A DNA stretch of 64,000 nucleotides from NCBI GenBank assembly GCA_963739135.1, contig CAVTZG010000018.1:124001-188000 (forward strand), in the 5' to 3' direction. This DNA comes from Palsa-504 sp963739135. Lineage in GTDB: Bacteria > Actinomycetota > Actinomycetes > Streptosporangiales > Streptosporangiaceae. Under the pieces are notes generated by a model, which was not told where the DNA came from, ran no database searches, and saw only the letters and a program-made list of their open reading frames with translations. Every line of letters begins with the position of its first letter. The stretch's first letter is position 1. This document shows, piece after piece, positions 59,242 through 64,000 of the stretch. Made by a program: the position numbers and the translations under genes.

Positions 59242-59894
59242 CGACCGGCGACCCAGACACCAGTCGGCCACGCTAGCCCGGCCGACTTGGACTGACTCCC
59301 CACTCGATGCCCACAATTTCTGCTCCACCTCCGGCCTGGGGGAACTTGATCGAGGCATGAATCGACCCTCAAAGCGGAGATCAATACGTCAGCACCGCGT
59401 TGAGTGAGCTCTACGTCCTTGGTCAAAATTTATGCGACAACCTCATATGGCAGATCCTGGCATTATCCGCCCCGCAGCCATCTGCCTGAGACCATTGCCT
59501 GAACGGTCTGCCAGTATACAGGAGTGTCATCTTCGCTCCACGTCCCAGGCGGGACGGCATCCAGGCCATTAGCCGGAAGACCTCTGCGCATATTCGATAC
59601 ATGCCGGCGCTGGAGTGGTTGGCTCTCATACTGGCTAAGCGAGACTGTCGGCGCGGGCAGCGCCTCATATCGTGGCGGGTCATGATTAATCAGCATGCCC
59701 AGAAACTACGGGTCAGGCACGGTCATTACACGCATTTCCGCCTCGTCGGCGTGTCGGCTCGATCCCGCGGGAGTCGACATTCTCACGTTACGAACTCCTA
59801 CGAGCCTTACCCGTTCCGCACACCCTCATGGCCCGGCGTTCGTAGATTCGTAGCTGAGTTCCCGCGATCCGCACCGCACTTGGCTACGGGTCGG
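59242..59894. other. Non-coding stretch, nothing recognised
   Basis: Frames here lack homology and ribosome-binding sites. GC content is lower than around it, and no repeats or hairpins stand out. Confidence 0.4.
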
Positions 59895-60572
59895 TTACAC
59901 GGCGGAGTGTGCCTCTTCGAACATGCCGCCCAGCCGCTCCGCCGACGCTCTATCAGGGGCCGCTTCCCTAGCACCTGCATCAGGGGCCGCTTCCCTAGCA
60001 CCTGCATCAGGGGCCGCTTCCCTAGCACCTGCATCAGGGGCCGCTTCCCTAGCACCTGCGAAGGCATCGCCGGGAGCCGTCGGCGCCTGTGCGCGTCCCG
60101 GCGGACGGGCTGTTGTCCAGCGTTCCGTGCACGACCTGGCGTCCTTGCAGTACCAGCGGATGTCGGCGCACGCCTGACCGCCATCAGGGACCAACAGGCC
60201 TAGCGGAAGCGCGATGCCGCACATGGAGCACTGAGTTACCTCCAACGGCCGCGGACGGTTGCGCTGCATGGCCGTCAATGGTTTCGCCGACGCCGGACTA
60301 GGAGTGATCGCAAACTGTTCGGGTCCCGTCTCCAGGTGCGTTGTCATAACTGCGTCCGGCATCACGGCTGCCTCCCCAGGCGCCTCAGCGCGGGCAGCGG
60401 CCTGAGCGAGGATTTCTGGCCAGGGATCATCGATGCTGTCTGGTTCGGCGTGGCAATCGCCGGGCGGCTTGGCGTGGTTATCGTCGCGGAGCTCGCCAAG
60501 CCGGTCGCCCGTCTGGGACCAGCCGTCTTCCTGAGGCATGCTGGCGTCGTGTTGCCGGATCCTGATCTTCAT
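59895..60572 (-). CDS. Cys-rich (zinc-binding?) protein with 9-residue tandem repeats
   Basis: A 225-aa protein starting MKIRIRQHDASMPQEDGWSQ after GGGAGGG. A central Cys motif, TQCSMCGIALPLGLL, VPDGGQACADIRWYCKDARSCTERW, has CxxC followed by three more Cys and probably binds zinc. The C-terminal part holds four copies of AGAREAAPD from a 27-base exact repeat, then a short tail. The Cys block occurs in other actinobacterial hypothetical proteins. Function unknown; nucleic-acid binding is possible. Confidence 0.65.
   Translation of the reverse strand: MKIRIRQHDASMPQEDGWSQTGDRLGELRDDNHAKPPGDCHAEPDSIDDPWPEILAQAAARAEAPGEAAVMPDAVMTTHLETGPEQFAITPSPASAKPLTAMQRNRPRPLEVTQCSMCGIALPLGLLVPDGGQACADIRWYCKDARSCTERWTTARPPGRAQAPTAPGDAFAGAREAAPDAGAREAAPDAGAREAAPDAGAREAAPDRASAERLGGMFEEAHSAV
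59952..60059 (-). repeat. Four exact 27-bp tandem repeats
   Basis: Unit boundaries 59952, 59979, 60006 and 60033; all four units are identical. In frame with the Cys-rich protein, so copy number changes add or remove nine residues (AGAREAAPD) without frameshift. Exact identity points to recent expansion. Confidence 0.97.
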
Positions 60573-61303
60573 GTAAGCCCTCCCGTTTGAGCCAGGGTTA
60601 AGTGCCGCGCAGCTGCGGGTGATCTGCCCAGGGACAGGCAACGCAACGGATGACGGACTGGGCGGCCCCTGCGCGTCCCAGCCGGGCCGGGCTCCGATCG
60701 CGCCGACGGCGGCCGACTGTGAGCTGGCCGACCCGCTGTGATCGGCCGGTAGCGGACATGCCGACCTGCCATCAGCGAGCGCCTAGTGTGTCCCGGAGGC
60801 ACTTGCCGCCGTTGCGCTTGCGCTCCCCTTTCAAAACGCGCCCCGGCTCACCGTCTCTGGGTTCAATGGTTTCACGATCCCGACGCCGAATTACAACGGG
60901 ATAAACTTGCGATAAACGTTCGGCTTATTTATTGCCTATTGCGGCGTGGCATGTGGATAATTCCAGTTTTCTCTGCATGCACAGGGTGCGACTCGCGCTC
61001 TCCCAGGTAAAGCCACTATTATGGTTGCGGCCAGGCAGCGGAATCCCCAGCATTTCCACTGCGTATGCACAGGCTCGGCGCCGTTGCGCACAAGTGATCC
61101 ACATGTTTGTGCACAGACAGCAGGGAAGCAGTCCTGTTTTGCCGGGCTGGCAGGTAGCAGCGGCTCGGCGCGCCGGTGCTTGCGTGCCTGGCCAGCCGGC
61201 CGCTGGGCCTGTCCGGGGTCTGCCGATGGAGTGGTCGACGGCCCGGCAGTGTCGGGACGTTCGCCCTTGCCGAGCGGGGTACCGCGGTGCGTAGTGTCGC
61301 CAT
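60573..61303. other. Non-coding stretch, nothing recognised
   Basis: No convincing frame, RNA or repeat. The part near 60880-61020 is AT-richer than average. It includes the promoter of the Cys-rich protein (minus strand) and that of the acyl-CoA dehydrogenase at 61304. Confidence 0.4.
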
Positions 61304-62506
61304 ATGGATTTCACCCTGAGCGACCGGTCGCGCGAGCTGCAGGAGTGCCTGGCGGCGTTCATGGACGAGTGCGTCTACCCGGCCGAGGCCGTCTACGCCC
61401 GTGGCCGCGCGACGTCGCTCGACCCGCACCACGTTCCGCCGGTCGTCGAGGACCTCAAGGTCGAGGCGCGCTCACGCGGACTGTGGAATCTTTTCCTGCC
61501 CGGCGTTTCCGGCCTCAGCAACGTGGAATACGCGCCGCTCGCCGAGCTCATGGGACGCTCGCCGGTCCTCGCCGCAGAAGCATGCAACTGCTCCGCGCCG
61601 GACACCGGCAACATGGAGCTGCTGCACATGTTCGGCACCGGCGAGCAGAAGCGACGGTGGCTCGACCCATTGCTTGAAGGCGAGATCCGCTCGTGCTTCG
61701 CGATGACCGAGCCTGATGTCGCGTCGTCGGACGCCACGACCATCGCGACCAAGATCGAGCGCGACGGCAACAACCTGGTCATCACCGGCCGCAAGTGGTG
61801 GATCACCGGCGCCGCCGATCCGCGGTGCCGCGTCGCACTCGTACTCGGGGTGAGCGACCCGGCCGCCGGGGCCCACCAGCGGCACTCGCTCGTGCTCGTG
61901 CCGCTCGACACTCCCGGCGTGATTCTCGTCCGCGACCTCACCGTGTTCGGCTACCACGACCACCAGGGACACTGCGAGGTGCGCTTCGAGGGCGCCCGCG
62001 TGCCGGCAGCGAACCTGCTCGGCCCGGCCGGCGAGGGCTTCGTCGTCGCACAGAGCCGCCTCGGTCCGGGCCGCGTGCACCACTGCATGCGCGCGATCGG
62101 GATGAGCGAGCGCGCGCTCGATCTGATGGCGCGCCGGGCGCTGTCGCGGACCGCATTCGGGGCGACGCTGGCCGAGCATGGCGTTGTACGACGTGACATC
62201 GCCGAATCGCGCATCACGATCGAGCAGCTCCGGCTGCTCGTGCACAAGACCGCCTGGCTGCTCGACACCGTCGGGTACAAAGGCGCGCGGATCGAGGTGG
62301 CCGCCATCAAGGCCACGGTGCCGCGGGCCGCCGCCGAGATCATCGACCGCGCGATCCAGGTGCACGGCGGGCTCGGGTTGTCCGGCGATGTGCCGCTCGC
62401 GCAGCTGTACGCCACAAGCCGTGCGCTCCGGATCGCGGACGGCCCCGACGACGTACACCTTGAGTCGGTGGCGCGGCGGGAACTAGCCCGGCACCAACAG
62501 CTCTGA
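61304..62506 (+). CDS. Acyl-CoA dehydrogenase family protein
   Basis: A 400-aa FAD-dependent acyl-CoA dehydrogenase. FAMTEPDVASSDATTI (flavin loop), ITGRKWWITGAADPRC, QSRLGPGRVHHCMRAIGM, the C-terminal helical bundle with IQVHGGLGLSGDVPLAQLY and RIADGPDDVHLESVARREL. The ending resembles the ACAD10/11-type group, which often acts on 4-hydroxy or branched acyl chains. Uninterrupted, full length. No clear ribosome-binding site precedes the ATG. Monocistronic by position. Confidence 0.9.
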   Translation: MDFTLSDRSRELQECLAAFMDECVYPAEAVYARGRATSLDPHHVPPVVEDLKVEARSRGLWNLFLPGVSGLSNVEYAPLAELMGRSPVLAAEACNCSAPDTGNMELLHMFGTGEQKRRWLDPLLEGEIRSCFAMTEPDVASSDATTIATKIERDGNNLVITGRKWWITGAADPRCRVALVLGVSDPAAGAHQRHSLVLVPLDTPGVILVRDLTVFGYHDHQGHCEVRFEGARVPAANLLGPAGEGFVVAQSRLGPGRVHHCMRAIGMSERALDLMARRALSRTAFGATLAEHGVVRRDIAESRITIEQLRLLVHKTAWLLDTVGYKGARIEVAAIKATVPRAAAEIIDRAIQVHGGLGLSGDVPLAQLYATSRALRIADGPDDVHLESVARRELARHQQL

Positions 62507-62582
62507 ACGCATTGGGCGTCATCACAACAGTCGCCCGCTTCCGCATCTCTGCGTGGGCCGCCGCCGAGATCCATCCCAGCCG

Positions 62583-62924
62583 TCAGCCATGGTCGGCTTG
62601 CTGGCTGTACTTCGCGAGCAGCTGCGAGGCCGGGATCGTGACGTCGGCGTCGACGTAGCCGCCCTGCGCGAGGTCGGTCAGCAGCTCGCGGACGTCATCG
62701 GGCAGCCAGGCGTCGGGAAACGCTGCTTCTAGTACGCGCCTGACGATGGCCCGGTTCTGGGCAGTGTCTGCGTCGTTGGCCTGGCGTAGCTTCCCCGCCG
62801 CGATGTCGGCGTCGGTGAAGTCGCGAGGGTCAGCCTGGTATTCCGGGTTGACCTCGGTCCACAGTGCTTTGGATGCGCGGGTCACCATGTCTTCGGTTAC
62901 GCGAGATGCGCTCTGCTCAGCCAC
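62583..62924 (-). CDS. Small acidic protein, unknown
   Basis: A 113-aa helical acidic protein (RVTEDMVTRASKALWTEVNP, YQADPRDFTDADIAAGKLRQ, LPDDVRELLTDLAQGGYVDA). It could be a phage- or plasmid-derived gene by style, but I recognise no domain. Convergent with the acyl-CoA dehydrogenase. Confidence 0.5.
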   Translation of the reverse strand: MAEQSASRVTEDMVTRASKALWTEVNPEYQADPRDFTDADIAAGKLRQANDADTAQNRAIVRRVLEAAFPDAWLPDDVRELLTDLAQGGYVDADVTIPASQLLAKYSQQADHG

Positions 62925-63200
62925 GCCGTCTAGCCTTCCCCTCGCTGGGCTGCCGCTGCAACTGGGCGAGCCGGCGCCTCGTACTCCAGTGTGACCGTGC
63001 AGCCGTCGTGGTGTTCACTGCCTGTCTGTGGTCACACCGGGCAATTCAGGGCCGAACGGGCTGTGGTTTACTGCCTTGGCTTGAGTGTAATCACCGGCCA
63101 GACCGGGGAGCGGGTAAGCGTCTCCGGCGTTGATCTCGGACTCCGCAGGCACCAGGACGGGACGAGCGCCGTCCGGCTGGGTCGTGCAGGGAGGATCGGC

Positions 63201-64000
63201 ATGGGCAAGGTTGGCTGGCCGGCGGGTCAGCGGGCGCGGCGAACGGTGTGGTTCGGCGGCGTGTCCGTGGCCGTCGCGGCCGTGATCGCAGCCGGCGTGA
63301 TGATCTTCTGGCCGACGTCGCACCCCGCGGTACCCGCGCCGACCCGGACGGACCACTCGAGTGCAGGGCGCGATGCGCCTGTCCGTTCGGCCTCCAGTGC
63401 GGCGGAAACCTGGCCGGTGGCGAGCCCGGTAGCGGACCTGTCGGAGCCGCTGCCGGGGATGCCTCCGGTACCGAGCCCGGCGAACATCTACGCCGATGCT
63501 GGGGCGAACATGCTCAGCCCGGCCGTGCGCGGGGTGCCGTACCGCATTTACGTGCCGAACAGCGGCGGCTCTACGGTGACCGTCATCAACCCGGCGACCT
63601 ACAAGGTGATAGGGACCTACCAGACTGGGCTCAACCCCCAGCACGTCGTGCCTGCCTACGACATGCGCACGCTGTACGTGACGAACGACCTGGGCAACAG
63701 CCTCACCCCGATCAATCCCCGCACCGGACAGCGGGCCGGTCCGAACATCGCGGTGGACGACCCGTACAACATGTACTTCACTCCCGACGGGCGCTACGCC
63801 ATCGTGGTGGCCGAGTCCCGCCAGGACCTGGACTTCCGTGACCCGCATACCTTCGCCCTCGAGCACCGGATCCACGTCGACTGCGCGGGCGTGGATCACA
63901 TCGACTTCGCGGCGACCGGCGCCTACCTGATCGCCACCTGCGAGTTCGGCGGCCGGCTGGCCAGGGTCGATCTGCACACGCTGAAGGTCGTGGATTACCT
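63201..64000 (+). CDS. YncE-like beta-propeller protein, partial at window edge
   Basis: Starts ATG 63201 after AGGGAGG and is still open at base 64000 (266 codons). N-terminal signal anchor (TVWFGGVSVAVAAVIAAGVM), a Pro/Ala/Ser-rich linker, then YVTN-type propeller blades: RIYVPNSGGSTVTVINPATY, RTLYVTNDLGNSLTPINP, YMYFTPDGRYAIVVAE-like and RVDLHTLKVVDYL. An exported or membrane-anchored seven-bladed propeller of the YncE family; binding partner or substrate unknown. The C-terminal half lies beyond the window. Confidence 0.8.
   Translation, partial: MGKVGWPAGQRARRTVWFGGVSVAVAAVIAAGVMIFWPTSHPAVPAPTRTDHSSAGRDAPVRSASSAAETWPVASPVADLSEPLPGMPPVPSPANIYADAGANMLSPAVRGVPYRIYVPNSGGSTVTVINPATYKVIGTYQTGLNPQHVVPAYDMRTLYVTNDLGNSLTPINPRTGQRAGPNIAVDDPYNMYFTPDGRYAIVVAESRQDLDFRDPHTFALEHRIHVDCAGVDHIDFAATGAYLIATCEFGGRLARVDLHTLKVVDY

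Noticed and set aside
59952..60059. Possible CRISPR-like repeats
   Set aside because: Units are directly adjacent with no spacers and lie in frame in a gene, so this is a coding tandem repeat.

Overview
The window is high-GC actinobacterial DNA. GTG starts are common, and there is a WhiB-type regulator, two large ATP-dependent LuxR-family (LAL) regulators, a DUF574-type SAM methyltransferase, a DUF4331 protein, a dodecin, and several small proteins typical of filamentous actinomycetes. It looks like chromosomal accessory or secondary-metabolism DNA from a Streptosporangiales- or Streptomyces-like organism; I cannot place it more precisely from sequence alone. No rRNA, convincing tRNA or CRISPR array was seen.

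Layout. 1-1326: a tnpB-only IS200/IS605-type element abutting a PHA operon. 1327-5147: phaC, an intracellular PHA depolymerase-like hydrolase and a frameshifted acyl-CoA dehydrogenase, all overlapping. 5631-14761: an aromatic/fatty acid catabolic set: tautomerase, broken FAD oxidase, CDF remnant, benzoylformate-decarboxylase-like enzyme, SDR, pyrophosphatase, aldehyde dehydrogenase, acyl-CoA ligase and a truncated adenylate kinase. 14760-19230: metallo-beta-lactamase-fold remnant, SDR, LAL regulator and a small GHLGAT-type protein, with recurring operator-like sites. 19260-23466: small protein, debris of LuxR, LysR and IS4-type genes, a TetR regulator and a methyltransferase. 23597-34135: formamidase-like protein, SnoaL-like protein, WhiB, hydrolase, BrkB-like membrane protein, HExxH protein, FKBP, dodecin, small membrane proteins and GNAT. 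34397-40419: KAS III-like fusion, truncated biotin carboxylase, second GHLGAT protein with an MFS exporter, lipocalin-like protein and a second hydrolase. 40529-47474: holin-like pair, methyltransferase, CoA-disulfide-reductase-like protein, OsmC, gamma-carbonic-anhydrase-like protein and aldehyde dehydrogenase. 47475-54036: monooxygenase, tautomerase, hydrolase-LuxR fusion, MarR and a stretch of truncated transporter genes. 54193-64000: DUF4331 protein, hydrolase, second LAL regulator, zinc-binding protein with tandem repeats, acyl-CoA dehydrogenase, and a beta-propeller protein running off the end.

Two themes stand out. First, a three-half-site element (GGTGA, N7, TCAC, a short spacer, GGTGATTCG) occurs at four intergenic places in two loci 22 kb apart, with a weaker fifth site. 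Both loci also carry a member of the same uncharacterised small-protein family. This looks like a regulon whose natural candidate regulator is the LAL protein at 16282-18912. Second, many otherwise intact genes carry a single indel (acyl-CoA dehydrogenase, FAD oxidase, aldehyde dehydrogenase, methyltransferase, GHLGAT protein, gamma-CA, tautomerase, hydrolase-LuxR), alongside clean truncations with no neighbouring mobile element. The single indels may be assembly errors. The truncations look like real decay.
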